A stretch of 64,000 nt of DNA. Source: Anisus vortex. Its lineage: Eukaryota; Mollusca; Gastropoda; Planorbidae. Within the stretch, counting starts at the first letter, position 1, and each line of letters starts with the position of its first letter. This document shows positions 10,098-22,145 of the stretch, one piece after another. The position numbers and the translations under genes are program-made. The stretch is taken from NCBI GenBank assembly GCA_949126835.1, contig OX421502.1:40633473-40697472 (forward strand). The letters are read 5' to 3'. The notes beneath the pieces are model-generated. The model was given only the letters and a program-made list of their open reading frames with translations. It ran no database searches and was not told the origin of the DNA.

Positions 10098-11774
10098 GGG
10101 TGATGTTTTGAAACAATTCCTTTTCTTAAATTGAAATTTTAATTCGTAAATAATGCACTAATTGTTGTCTCTTACTTTTTAAATATTACATTTTTTAAGG
10201 AGAGAAAAAGTCAGTTCGGCGCCTGGGGAGGACGCCACAATCGCCCCCAAATGGAACTATTTCAGTTGTTTCGAATTCGTTAGTAATTGTTTCCTAATAG
10301 AATTTTTTTTTAGAGTCGAACTCAAGTCTTTCAACATGGCTAAGGGACCCAATCTAACATCGTCATGATAAAATGGCCTCAAAAGTTACTGTAATTGAAA
10401 CTCTTATATCGGGCCTACCCCGGACCTACCCCGGGCCTACCCCGTGCCTACCTAGTCCTACAAAGTCTCTCTAATCCCGTACTAAGAGTAACCAGTGTTT
10501 AACATGTGAAGGTCGTTACAATGAGTTAGTTATTAGTACTACAGTCGGTCTGTTTGACCGGTGAATGGACTCGCATAAAAAGACTATGATATCCGTATCC
10601 ACCACCAACGGAGATCTGACCGTAGTCCGGCACAGGGGCGTCATTTTATCGCGGTAGCAGAACACGGATTATTCTATCAGGGGGGGGGGGCAGTGGGGAC
10701 AGCTTTATTCCCAGCACTGGTCAGTGGGACATGGACTTATCTGCGTCATAAAGATAAGGCTCCCCTCTGATGGTCAGTCGCGGCTGGATTGAGACATGGC
10801 CAGATTTTCAATGGTCAGCTTAGCGTCCGCCTTCAGTTAAAAAACTTTATGTGACTGTTCGGCTCTGTGTTTAATGAAGGCTTATCTAGAACTAGGATTG
10901 TCTTCCCCTTTAGAAACTAAACTTCTCTCCCCTGAACCTGGAAAGTAAAGTTGTCTGCCCCTGGCAACGTTCATCACGTATCGCATTTTTTCTCCACCTA
11001 CGTTGCCGCGAAAACCTGGCAAACGGAGAAATCTCAGCTGTCCCATTTCGTTTTATTTCTTTTTCAATTAACACCAATGTTTGATTCATTTCGTGACCTA
11101 CGTTAATGACTTATAAGTCAAGACTTATACAAGTCGCAGAGTCAGAATTTTACTATCAACTCTGTTACTCAAACTGTAAGCTATCACAGTCTCAAAATAT
11201 GGATTTAGGTCATCTTGAAGACTGGCATCTTACTGGGTCTTTATAGATTGACTCTCAGACTTTTTTCTTTACAATTATTACATTTACCTTTTTGTAAGAG
11301 AGAAGTGTCAAATAGTTAAATTAAGTCATTTCGTCGAGTGTTTTGTTGTTGACACACAATCCCATAGGTCCAAAAAGTGACTGACAAAACACCTTAGCCT
11401 GTAATGAGTCATTGCTCTGTCCAAGGCGTGAAACGTTATCCGGCAGATTATCACTAATCCAAACCTTTTCCAATGTCCAGTGAATAGTCAAGATTATAAC
11501 ACATGGCAGTATTATAGCCACTGTGGAGGTTCGGGTCAGTGGTCAATTTTCATACATCGGGTGTTGGTCTGTAATGGGAGGTGGAGGAGTTTGGCAATTC
11601 TATGACATGACCGGTGGTCAAATGTTCGTTAATTGACCACCCGGATAATAAAACGACTACTTTTTATAGCCCCGGATGTTTGCGTCATAGGACAAACCAG
11701 TTTTCTCACCTTAGTAAAAGCCGGAATGGAAAAGTTGGTGTCATAGTTGTAGTCTATGCTAATACCTCTCGCTT
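10098..11774. other. non-coding stretch
   Basis: No gene seen. It holds a short 12-bp C-rich repeat (ctaccccgggc, 10417-10455), a G10 run near 10681 and several GGTCA/TGACC half-sites (10540-10820, 11530-11640). Confidence 0.5.
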
Positions 11775-12040
11775 CACTCTCTCTCTCTCTCTCTCTCTCT
11801 ATGACTCTCTCTCGCTCTCCCTCTCTTCCCTTTTCTTATTCTCTTTTTTCTATTCTCTCTTTCTTACTCTCTTTACTCTCTTTCTCTTTCGTTTACTCTC
11901 ACGCTCACTCAGTCACTATGATAAACAATTTATCTTTCTATCTCTCCCAATATCTTTCTCCCTCTGTTAATCGTTCTAGCCTTTTCTGTAGGTCTATCTC
12001 TCTATCTCTCTCTTTCTTTCTTCCGCCCCTCTCTTTTTAT
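11775..12040 (+). repeat. CT-rich low-complexity tract
   Basis: Pyrimidine-rich (CTCTCT with TTTC interruptions). The open frames here are composition artefacts. Confidence 0.85.
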
Positions 12041-15009
12041 TAAGTCTAGTTTATGTAATACCAACCTTTCTGTCTTCCCAATTAATACAAGACTGTTGGT
12101 GATGTGTAGTGAACATATGAATATAGAGAAACACAATTGTATTAAACTAAAAAATATATAACATACAATATTCAACATTCCACTAAATAATAAATGAAGC
12201 TTATATAGCGCATATCCCGCAATCAGTTATATGCGCTTAATACTAAATACTGGACTATTACAATAAGTCACGACCATCTTTAATTTCTCAACGTGAACCA
12301 CTGAAGTCCATTAGTCAAAGACTTGGTGAAAAATTTGGACAAATCATTTTTTCCCTCTAAGAGCGCCCTAGCAAAATTTATGACTTTCAGTCAGTCTCTG
12401 AAATGTGTGTATTTTCTCACAGAAGTCCCGGCATTGTGTTGACCACACCATCCCCCCCCATCACCACTCTGGCCTTTTGTATACGAATCACAAGAGAATT
12501 TATCGGCTGGTGGCGGACAATGCCTTCCAGACTGCCGGACTTCATGATGGTGGGCCCCTGTAGTAAGCCCAGGGCCGTGTCTTGGTCAATGGGGCTGGTC
12601 ATTTCAGAAATTTATGGGCCCCTCCCCCTCCCCTCCACCCGAGCACACGCGAGTACTGCAGACGTGACAGTAAAAATAAACGATTCACTGGCCAGCGGTC
12701 AGTTGAGTAGTTTTTTTTACTTTCGTCCATCAAAGGTCCGTTCAGTTACCAGGTGAGAGTGCAGGTGGCCAGGTGAGAAATTCTTCACCTCTTAGTCATA
12801 TTCAAAATGTGCAGATCATTTCAAATGATATGTGACTGTGTCATTATCCTTATTATGTCATGTCACTATCTTCTGTAAACTGACACACCATGACTGTCTC
12901 GTCATGTCTTACCACGTATCACATTTATATTTTAATTTATTCAAATGACAAAAGGGAAAGTTCATTTGCGACATCAACCGGAAGTATATAGTCGTTACCT
13001 AGCAACAAATGTCTGTGAGAAACACATCTAGGCCATCAAACAATGTTTCTTGTGAAAGGCGGGAACTAGCAGGAGGTAGTGTATTGTGAATGAATTTACT
13101 TTTGTTGGGATTAAAGTTGTCCTGTTCAATGATAACTATAGATCTAGTGGTCAATAATGAAATCTATTTATACTATATACAAAAAAATGAAAATTAAAAC
13201 AAATTATATAAACTTAACTACACCACCAGTTGAAGTGTACACATAACCGACGTTATGACAATCATTCCATTGGGGGAGGGTAGGGGGGTGTTGCACCCTT
13301 CCGCTTACAGCGCCCCTGAGCATTGGTATATATAGTATACTATTATAGACATGTGCCTACATTGCCAAAATCTGCTGATCCTCTTTGTGCCGAAAGGCTC
13401 TCAAATATTCACCCCCTCCTCTCTCTTTTACCTTTCTATAGATTTAAAGCCAAAATTGGCTTTCTTTCGCTCCTCTGACTACGTGACTGATGACGTGTAC
13501 ACAGATACATCATACGTCATCATATCATTGCTGGCTACTTGACCAACTTTTTTTTAACGCCAGGTGGCGCTGTGTCCAATGGCTATAACAAATAGTTTCT
13601 TATTCTAACAATAACCAATGTTACTTTTCATCAGATATGACTAAATACAAATAAAGCACGTTTTCTTGACTACATGTAAATTAATGATTTGTTCTCGAAC
13701 TGTAGAACGGTAGGATCCTGTCGTCTGCGCAGACCTGGACCAATCAGTTGGCGCCAGATTCGGTCTCTGTTTGGCTTTCATTACGACACATTATAAAAAT
13801 CTGGCAGGTCTACAGCCATTGTTCTATCCGTCGAGCTGATCGGTTGGTTCACTGTGTGGCCCAATCTGGCCAATCAAACCAGACGCCACGGCTGACGCTG
13901 CAGGATTCAATCACTACCAAGTGTTTAGGCTTTCACCCAGGCGTTGAAATTTCTGTTTTCCACACAATCCCGTAATCCCATATTACACCAGCCCTGGATT
14001 AAGACATAAGGGGGTATGGGGGGTAGGGGCACGCCAATACCCAGGGCCTCTCAAGTGGCCCACATTTGTCTACGACGACGCGACAATGAGTGACCGGACG
14101 CAACGGACCCTGACACGGCCAGAGACTGGAGTGCCCTGGACACTTCTTGGTTATTTTTTCAATTGTCAGGTAGGATAGATGAAACATATTTTCTGTCTTT
14201 CCGCTCCGTGGTCTGCTGTCCATTTGCCATTGTCCAGTTTGTTTAGACAAAACATGTCAAGACACAAACACAATTCAATCCTCCCAAAAAATATATTTAG
14301 GATGATACTCGAAGAATATTTTTTTTACTAGCAATTTTGTCCCGGCTTCGGTTGGGTTCATTTCAGTATAACTGGACTCTCCACCCCCTACCCCCGCCCT
14401 GGCGTGAGTGGTGGTTAGCCACTTGGAAGACCTCTTGATTGTGACACTCTGTCACGTGGGCCGCGGCGGGCGCCTTGTCAGTTTCGAGTGGGCCACTGAA
14501 AGGGGGGGGGACCACTCATGACATCTTGAAGTCTCTTCCCGTATCAATAATATCAATAGGAAGGAAGCCATTTTACCTTTTTTTTTATTTCCCCTTAGAA
14601 TATAAAAGTCACTTTCTCATTTGAAAACATTGGCTTCAACTTTTTAAAAAAATTCAATATTTCACAAATATCTACGGAGAAATTAATGTGAGAAAATAAC
14701 AATGAAATGTGTTATTTCTTTATTCAATAGTTTCAATCATAAGTGGACATTAAGATTTTCAAAGACCAAAAGCTGGACAGTTTCTACAATATCGTTTACC
14801 ATTTATAAGAGCCCCCCCCTCCCCCGCCCCGATCCCCTAAGAAAAACAACCTAAAAGAAAAATCTCTGAAGTCCACAGTACCCCCCCCCCACACACACAC
14901 ACACACTGTCAGTGAATTCAAATAAAATATTTCACGTCTGCTGCAGTCTATTCGTTGTTGTTTTATTTACATTATTACGTGTCCAAGTATTAGTTTTATA
15001 CAACAAGAA
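12041..15009. other. non-coding stretch
   Basis: No convincing gene. It contains a dispersed TATAGCGC-type repeat near 12190 and short G/C and CA runs (14816-14906). Confidence 0.5.
12186..12245 (+). repeat. dispersed AATAATAA...TATAGCGC repeat
   Basis: Reads aataataaatgaagcttat followed by atagcgc, and later atgcgctta. The same layout recurs at 23685-23745 and 27763-27830, so this is a small interspersed family, MITE- or SINE-like. Confidence 0.4.
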
Positions 15010-15165
15010 TGAACGAAAGTAAGAAATGTATCATGAAGAGAGGGGAAAAAATATGAAAGGAAGGAAGAAAAGTAAGAATAAAAAAAATTGAAGTAGATAA
15101 AGAAAGAAAGATTAAACAAAGAAAGAAAAGAAGAAAATAAATGAAATAAAAACAGAGAGAAAGAA
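15010..15165 (+). repeat. GAAA-rich purine tract
   Basis: Low-complexity A/G sequence (gaaagaaagaaaag). Confidence 0.75.
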
Positions 15166-15279
15166 TTTTTGTCTAGAGAAATATTTGAATGCCTTATTTT
15201 AATCTGTAATTTAATCCTTCTGTCTTTCTCATCTGTTGGATTTTATTCTCCTTCATTTGTTTTCCTTACACATCTTTTA

Positions 15280-15605
15280 TTTACGTCTGTGCCGCTCTCT
15301 CTCTCTATCCACTCCCAGTTCTCTCCTCCCCCTCTTTCTACCTCCCTCAAAAACATTCCTTCCTCACTTAATCCCACAATCTCTACCTCTCCTCTTCTCT
15401 ATCTCCCTATTGTCTCTCTCTCCTCTTTTTTTCTCTTACTATTCTTTTTAACTCTCATTATTTATATCTCTTTCTCATCGTAGTTCTCTCTCTCCTTCTC
15501 TCTCTCTATCTCAACTTTCTTGTCCTCACTATAGCCTCCCTGTTCCTCACTCTCACCCACACATCTATCTCTCTCTCTCTTCTTTCTCTCTACAATTTTC
15601 TCTCT
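15280..15605 (+). repeat. CT-rich pyrimidine tract
   Basis: Irregular CTCTCTC and TCC repeats. The purine tract at 15010-15165 lies just upstream, so this 600-bp stretch has strong strand asymmetry that switches sign. Confidence 0.8.
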
Positions 15606-16587
15606 CTCTCCATCTATCATTGAAAACAGTTTGTTCTTTAATTCAATGAATACAGCAAATGTTTTTCTCCTTCAATCCCATCGTTGATTCTACACACCTG
15701 TGATCGTCTTCTCAACCTTTCATGGACAGGCGAAACCTTCTCAACATTAACTCCCCCCCCCCACACACACACACTTTTCAAATATGAGGGGAAGGGGCGG
15801 TAATTCGAGAATGAGTTTTATTAACAGTGACTAAAGAGAAAAAATATACGTCACAGCCAGGGCCGGATTTAGACCCTTAGAAGCCCTAAAGAACTCAAAC
15901 CATTTTTGCCCCCCCCCCTGCCCGCAAACCAATTATCCAATAATACAGCAAAGGGAATTCCATATACCAATAATACCATGAAATACCGGTATATTTGTAT
16001 TACACATATGTGCGGCTGTGTGGCTAAGCAGGACGGAATCAAATGTGGTTTTCTTCTCTACTTCCACAATTTCTATTAGAAATAAATATTCTCCTACGTG
16101 TAAAACTTGTTTCATTGTTTGATAAAAACTACATTTTGTGTGGAGCCAGGTTCAGCACCAACAATTGCAGTATTGAATGTATGGCCCATGAGCCATGGAT
16201 GGCCATGGTACATTTTTGCTTTGGCCAATTTCCGTTATGCCCCCACCCCCTTTCTACCTGTGTCTAAATTAGGGAGGGGGGGGGGCACGGGGGGCATGTG
16301 TTAATTAAAAACTAAAATTGTAATGTGTAGGTGTTTTTGTTCTATAAGAAATGTCCAAAAGATCGAACGGCCACAATGTGTGGGGAAGGGAAGGGAAGAA
16401 TATTGAGATGCACCAAGGCAGTATGCAATATGGTTCCCATATCAGAATATAATATTTGAAAAACAAAAACAAGAAAAATTGAAACAAAGCACTGGACTAT
16501 ATAAGAACTTGAGGTGAGAAAAGGGAATTCCCCCCCCCACTGCAGCTTTAACTCTTATTCCTATGATGTTATTTATATCACATAACT
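15606..16587. other. non-coding stretch
   Basis: No gene seen; poly-C and poly-G runs near 15906, 16272 and 16531. Confidence 0.5.
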
Positions 16588-17934
16588 CTCTCGTCTCTCT
16601 CTCTCTCGTCTCTCTCTCTCTCGTCTCTCTCTCTCTCTCGTCTCTCTCTCGTCTCTCTCTCTCTCGTCTCTCTCTCTCTCGTCTCTCTCTCTCTCTCGTC
16701 TCTCTCTCGTCTCTCTCTCTCTCGTCTCTCTCTCTCGTCTCTCTCTCTCTCGTCTCTCTCTCTCTCGTCTCTCTCTCTCTCTCGTCTCTCTCTCGTCTCT
16801 CTCTCTCTCGTCTCTCTCTCTCGTCTCTCTCTCTCTCTCGTCTCTCTCTCGTCTCTCTCTCTCTCGTCTCTCTCTCTCTCGTCTCTCTCTCTCTCTCGTC
16901 TCTCTCTCTCTCGTCTCTCTCTCTCTCTCGTCTCTCCCTCTCGCTCTCGTCTCTCTCTCTCGTCTCTCTCTCTCGTTCGTCTCTCTCTCTCTCTCGTCTC
17001 TCTCTCGTCTCTCTCTCTCTCGTCTCTCTCTATCTCGTCTCTCTCTCTCTCGTCTCTCTCTCTCTCGTCTCTCTCTCTCTCGTCTCTCTCTCTCTCGTCT
17101 CTCTCTCTCTCGTCTCTCTCTCTCTCGTCTCTCTCTCTCTCTCGTCTCTCTCTCGTCTCTCTCTCTCTCGTCTCTCTCTCTCTCGTCTCTCTCTCTCTCT
17201 CGTCTCTCTCTCGTCTCTCTCTCTCTCGTCTCTCTCTCTCTCGTCTCTCTCTCTCTCGTCTCTCTCTCTCTCTCGTCTCTCTCTCTCTCGTCTCTCCCTC
17301 TCGCTCTCGTCTCTCTCTCTCGTCTCTCTCTCTCATTCGTCTCTCTCTCTCGTTCGTCTCTCTCTCTCTCGTCTCTCTTTCTCGACTCTCTCTCTCGTCT
17401 CTCTCTCGTCTCTCTTTCTCGTCTCTCTCTCTCGTCTCTCCCTCTCGCTCTCGTCTCTCTCTCTCGTCTCTCTCTCTCGTTCGTCTCTCTCTCTCTCGTC
17501 TCTCTTTCTCGACTCTCTCTCTCGTCTCTCTCTGTCGCTCTCGTCTCTCTCTCTCGTCTCTCTCTCTCGTCTCTCTCTCGTCTCTCTCTCTCGTCTCTCT
17601 CTCTCGTCTCTCTCGTCTCTCTCTCTCTCGTCTCTCTCTCTCGTCTCTCTCTCTCTCGTCTCTCTCTCGTCTCTCTCTCTCGTTCGTCTCTCTCTCTCGT
17701 CTCTCTTTCTCGTCTCTCTCTCTCGCTCTCGTCTCTCTCTCTCGTCTCTCTCTCGTCTCTCTCTCTTGTCTCTCGTCTCTCTCTCTCTCGTCTCTCTCTC
17801 TCGTCTCTCTCTCTCTCGTCACTCTCTCTCTCGACTCTCTCTCTCGTCTCTCTCGTCTCTCTCTCGTCTCTCTCTCGTCTCTCTCTCGTCTCTCTCTCGT
17901 CTCTCTCTCTCGTCTCTTTCTCTCTCTCTCACAC
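16588..17934 (+). repeat. (CT)n-CGT minisatellite, 1.35 kb
   Basis: Runs of CT 6-14 bases long are separated by a single CGT (ctctctctctcgtctctctc). Unit length varies (10, 12, 14 or 16 bp). Except for the G of each CGT, the + strand is pure pyrimidine for over 1.3 kb. Nearly 480-codon frames on both strands (Ser/Leu/Arg and Arg/Glu/Asp repeats) are artefacts. Confidence 0.95.
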
Positions 17935-18674
17935 CCACATTTACCCCTAATCGTTCTCACCCCCAAACCTCTCCCCTCACACACATAAATTGACACTGTA
18001 TATAGTATATACATTTATAATAACCTCACAGGGGCAGGCTTCTTCTAATAATAATAATTGGCTAATTAGCGGGAAATCCAATGTACCATCATCCATCACT
18101 AGAGGGGGCGGGGCGGAGACTCAACGTCACGTGGTACCGGGAAGAAGAGACGGAGGGGCGGGGGAGGGGGAGGGGGAACAATCTCATTGAACCGGAAGAA
18201 ATTAGAAAATAATTGAGCAAATTATAGTTTTTACACTTGCTGTTGGTTTTTTTATTCGCCCCCTTTCCTGGGTTTAATATAATTTACCATTTCGGTCGAG
18301 AGAGAATGAAAGATATGTAGGAGGGAAAGAAAAGGCGGGGGAGGGGGGCTACGGAGAGGGAGAGAAGGGGGGAGGGAGAGAGGGGGAATGACTCGATATA
18401 TATAATCAATCAAAAGATAACCTTCAAACAGAATATTTCAGTTTTCCCTCATGACTTTTTTCAAAAACACACTTTTCCTAGTCTAATTTATATTAATTTG
18501 AAGAAAAAATAAATGGCACAATATTTTATCAACTTCAAGTTTCTAAATTGACGAAGGCTCCAAAAAATGTATGGATAGCCTTCCTTACACATTACCACAG
18601 CATGAAATGCTAGTCGCCTATAGGCCTAGTAGTTAATTAATGGCTCTAAGTCATCACCAATAACTGTATAGGCC
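17935..18674. other. non-coding with GC-box and purine-rich block
   Basis: 18096-18180 has a GC box (gggggcggggcgg), ACGTCA and CACGTG in a row, followed by G-rich sequence. 18290-18395 is an almost pure purine tract. It may be regulatory, but there is no gene next to it to assign. Confidence 0.35.
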
Positions 18675-18963
18675 AACTCGGGAGTTCCAGAAGGAACTGT
18701 TCTAAAAAAACCAACTCTTTCTAATTTATATTTTTGATCTGCCAAATTGCATCAACACAGGAACAAAAGTAAGATTATTTGCAGATGATTGTATAATTTA
18801 TAGAATAATAAAGACAGGAAAAGATAGTGAACTTTTACAAAAAGACCTAGATGAAGTACAAAAATGGGAATCAAACTGGATTATGTCTTTTCACACAGAA
18901 AAATGCCAACTATTAAGAGTAGCCTATACAAGAAAAATAAAAAAAAAATTACAAACTACTTAA
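18675..18963 (+). pseudogene. non-LTR retrotransposon (LINE) reverse transcriptase fragment
   Basis: Translates as GVPEGTV, then after a one-base frameshift FLIYIFDLPNC and RLFADDCIIYR, then LQKDLDEVQKWESNW and MSFHTEKCQLLRV, to a TAA at 18961-18963. GVPxGTVL, the ADD catalytic box and the MSFHxEKC motif are hallmarks of non-LTR reverse transcriptase palm domains. Only about 95 codons are left, with a frameshift near 18710. Confidence 0.85.
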
Positions 18964-19075
18964 CATGATTTAAAACATTAATGAAAATGCAAGACTAGAC
19001 TCGTACCACGGATGAACATAGGACGCAATAATCTTCTTTATAGAAGGAGCGTCTGTAACATATAAGATAAGATAA
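18964..19075 (+). mobile_element. LINE 3' tail
   Basis: Contains ACCACGGAT, ggacgcaataatcttct and gaaggagcgtctgtaa and ends in ataagataagata. The same elements occur antisense at 53789-54100, so both are 3' ends of one LINE family. The tail here is joined directly to a palm fragment, so an internal deletion has removed the C-terminal coding part. Confidence 0.8.
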
Positions 19076-19854
19076 AATTTATGTTTTGAAAAATATAATT
19101 ATTATTAAATGCTCGGCGCTAGCTTGCATGTTGTTACATTGGCGTCTCTATATAGTGGGGGTGGCTCCCGTTTGCACGGAACCCCTGGGGACTGACATAT
19201 GTATTTAAAATGTGATGACCTTTAGGTTGTAGGGAGTCTTACGGTAGAGTTGAGGACTGTCATAACGAAGGGGAATACTGAAGTTTGCCCTGGGGAGGGT
19301 GTCTACCCCTCACTCTAGTCTCCCTGAACAAAAATGAAATTGGGGAGGGGAAAGGGCGAGTTAAGGGCGCGGGTTCTTCCCTCCCCTGATGTTTAATTAA
19401 CTTTTTTTCGCCCCCGCTCTAAGACTTACGTCAACTTATTCTGTGTCGTCACAAATATAAACAAATAAGCTTTGACCTTTAAATTATGTTGTTTTTTTAA
19501 ACTGCTTCCTACTAGTATACAATGAACTCACTTTTTTTTAAACCGCTCTCTTTTTCTTTAATAATAAAAAATTAACTAAGGGAGGGAACTCGTTATTTAA
19601 GATATGTTTTTCTTGAATTTTAAATAGGCTTTAAACGAAGATTCCATTTGCATCGAATGCATGCCTTTGATTAAATAATTAACTAATTAGTTGGATGCAG
19701 GGATGTTTGTTCATGACTATGGAGGAATTTTTTTTTTAATCGGTGTTTTTTCAACCGCACAGTTGAGCTAATAACACCACACAGCGCATGAAAGAATAAA
19801 AAAAACTCTGGGTCGCTCTAAGGGAGTGTAGAATAATTAGCTTGTTCAGCTGCC
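19076..19854. other. non-coding stretch
   Basis: AT-rich with poly-T runs; no gene seen. Confidence 0.5.
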
Positions 19855-19990
19855 GCAGGCGAGAGAGAGAGTTCGCGCGAGACTGGGCGCGACGAAGGGT
19901 GTCGCTGGTGGCAAGGGCTACCGTTGATTGGCTGTGCTGTGACGGGAGGAGGCGGGGCCTATTCTCGACAACACAATAGCGCTTGTCGAT
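19855..19990 (+). promoter_or_regulatory. candidate promoter, possibly of the protocadherin gene
   Basis: A CpG-rich island in AT-rich surroundings. It starts gagagagagttcgcgcga, then has an inverted CCAAT box (gattggct, 19926) and a GC box (ggaggcggggcc, 19947). No TATA box is seen. It lies on the same strand and upstream of the protocadherin coding exon, but the link is inference. Confidence 0.4.
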
Positions 19991-20323
19991 TTGATTTTAT
20001 TATAAATCACCCCCTCCTCCCTCCCAACACCTTCCTTAGCCTCCCCCCTCCCTCATTCTATAACGTTACTGGTTTTGAGACGAAACAAGTTCCATGGTCC
20101 ATAGGCATTCTCGAGGAGAGAAACTTGTGCGTGAAGCTGTGTTGGATAAGTGTTGAGATAATACAAGTGGCTTATCATGGATAAGTGATCGAAGACCAGC
20201 TGTGAGATATTTCAAGCATAATAAGGAAATCAATAGCGTGTTCGGGAAGTTCCTATTTGTTCAGGATTTTATTCCAACTTATTCTAGAACGGATCGTCGT
20301 ATTGATTATTCCAGATAGTGCAG
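19991..20323 (+). other. candidate 5' untranslated exon
   Basis: The sequence after the promoter-like island ends in a plausible splice donor, tgcag|gttagt (boundary 20323/20324). The matching acceptor would be ttgcag at 34556. The exon has short upstream ATGs but no long frame. Start position and use are guesses; RNA data would settle it. Confidence 0.3.
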
Positions 20324-20827
20324 GTTAGTGATGACATGTGACATAGGACATCTACTGACATATACTCAGTGTTTGCATGTAAGCGGGATGCATTATTATA
20401 TGCATGCGTTTCTGTTAGACGCTCAACGCGCATAATCTTGAAAGATGACAGTTAATTATGTAGGCCCTACTTGATACTTGCCATAATTAACTTATGTTAT
20501 GTCTTAATTAATGTTCCCACAATGAGAGCCTGACACATGGAGGTGAAGAAATGTTAAGATTGCCCCACCTTGTGTCACCTCTAGTCCTACACCTTGAGAC
20601 CTTCCCCCAAACCATAGACCCCAATTAAGACTGCTTCCCCTTCTAGTGTTTACACCTCTGTCCTCTGTCAACTCTTAAGCTACAATTTCTAATTTGTCAT
20701 TTATGTATGTGAGTTCAAGGGAGAAAAAAATAATTGATGTAATAATTGATTGATTGATTGATTTAAATATAGTATTTGGTGTTCTGAAGTTAATCTGTTA
20801 TTGTACATAAAGTCAACCATATTCGGC

Positions 20828-20935
20828 GTGTTGTGTGCTGTATGCTGTCTATGTGCTGTGTGCTGTCTATATGCTGTATGTGTTGTATGTTGTCTATGTG
20901 GTGTATTCTGTCTATATGATGTATGTTGTATTACT
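20828..20935 (+). repeat. tgctgtatgctgtc-type short repeat
   Basis: Degenerate repeats of tgctgtatg / tgtctatgtg; related to 21096-21212. Confidence 0.8.
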
Positions 20936-21095
20936 TAGTTATGTCCCAATGTCGCAATGTTTCAAACGAACAGCTCAATTCTAAACTCAGCACAAATTCA
21001 TTGCTTAGATTGATTTGTACATTAGGTCTATATACTGCAATACAAAGTTCGTCTCACTCTTATAGAAAACATATTTTGACATCGATTAATATTCA

Positions 21096-21212
21096 ATATG
21101 TGTTGTATGCTGTATGTTGTATGCTGTATGTTGTATGCTGTAGCTATGTTGTATGCTGTATGTTGTATGCTGTATGTTGTATGATGTATGTTGTATGTTT
21201 TATGTTTCACTA
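21096..21212 (+). repeat. 10-bp repeat, tgttgtatgctgtatg
   Basis: Alternating tgttgtatgc and tgtatgttgt units, about 11 copies. Confidence 0.9.
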
Positions 21213-21344
21213 TTACTGTCAACTAGAAACTATTTTGACCCCCCCCCCTCCCTGATTCATACACTTAATCATTTTACTGGATGACTATTACCACACTCTG
21301 GTAGATAGTTATGCCTGCTTCATCTATTTTTTACATCTATTGAA

Positions 21345-21525
21345 TGCTAGAGGCACGGTCGGATGGCGTACCAAACGTCCTGGGTTCGAATCCTGGTGCT
21401 GGCTAGGATTTTTTTCCGGGTCTGGAGGGCCACACAATCCCCTAGTATGCCGTGGGCACATAAAGGGGTGAACGCTGCTCCACCCTCCCTATGAATCAAT
21501 TTGGTCCGACGGGATACTTTTTTAC
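21345..21525 (+). mobile_element. tRNA-derived SINE, 5' shortened
   Basis: Carries a B-box (gggttcgaatcctggt), then the family body with gccacacaatcccctagtat, gccgtgg, and the end block tttggtccgacgggatact. The same body occurs at 28783 and 40534 (+) and 29495 and 39145 (-). Confidence 0.75.
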
Positions 21526-22084
21526 TTTATTAAATGCTATGTCCAGTTGTCTCATCTATTGAATGCCAAGTCTGTGACCCTCTGCTATATATCATGTCCA
21601 GTCTGTGACCCTCTGCTATATAACATGTCCAGTCTATCTTTGATCTCTGCTGTATGTCCAGTCTCAATCAACTCAATGGCAATAAACATTATCCACTAAC
21701 ACACACAAATAAACAGTGTCAACTATAACCATAACATCTACAAGTGTTTTATGCTAAACAAATGTCTCATTGAATGTCGACATGATCTCTTGCTGCACAA
21801 TGCTATTATAGCAAAATATTTCTTTTTTTCTGTGTTATTCTTTGATAATTTCCGTTCGATTCTTTCTCAATTTTGACTCATCCACTGAACGACCGGCTTC
21901 GATACAAGAAAGACAAACCGATAAATTCAAGAGATTACTTAGCACAACTGTTACTTTCATTAGCCACGGCATGCAAGAAGAATGCGTGGCCAGCATCGCC
22001 CTATAAAACCTTGGGAGATCCTTGTAGCGCATTCTTTGATCTTTTTAGTTCACATTTTTATGGGACGAGGAAAAAAACAAAAGT

Positions 22085-22145
22085 TTATGGGTTTGAACTT
22101 GCGACGTTTAGATTGCAATCCAGTGCGTTGACACCAGGCTCTAAT
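22085..22145 (-). mobile_element. tRNA-like SINE head, degenerate
   Basis: On the minus strand there is tggtgtcaacgcactgg (A-box-like) followed by gcaagttcaaaccca (B-box-like). It does not fold as a full tRNA. Confidence 0.3.

Noticed and set aside
16563..18014. Long open frames of 476 and 478 codons on both strands
   Set aside because: They translate only the CTCTCGT repeat and read open in both directions; no real domain.
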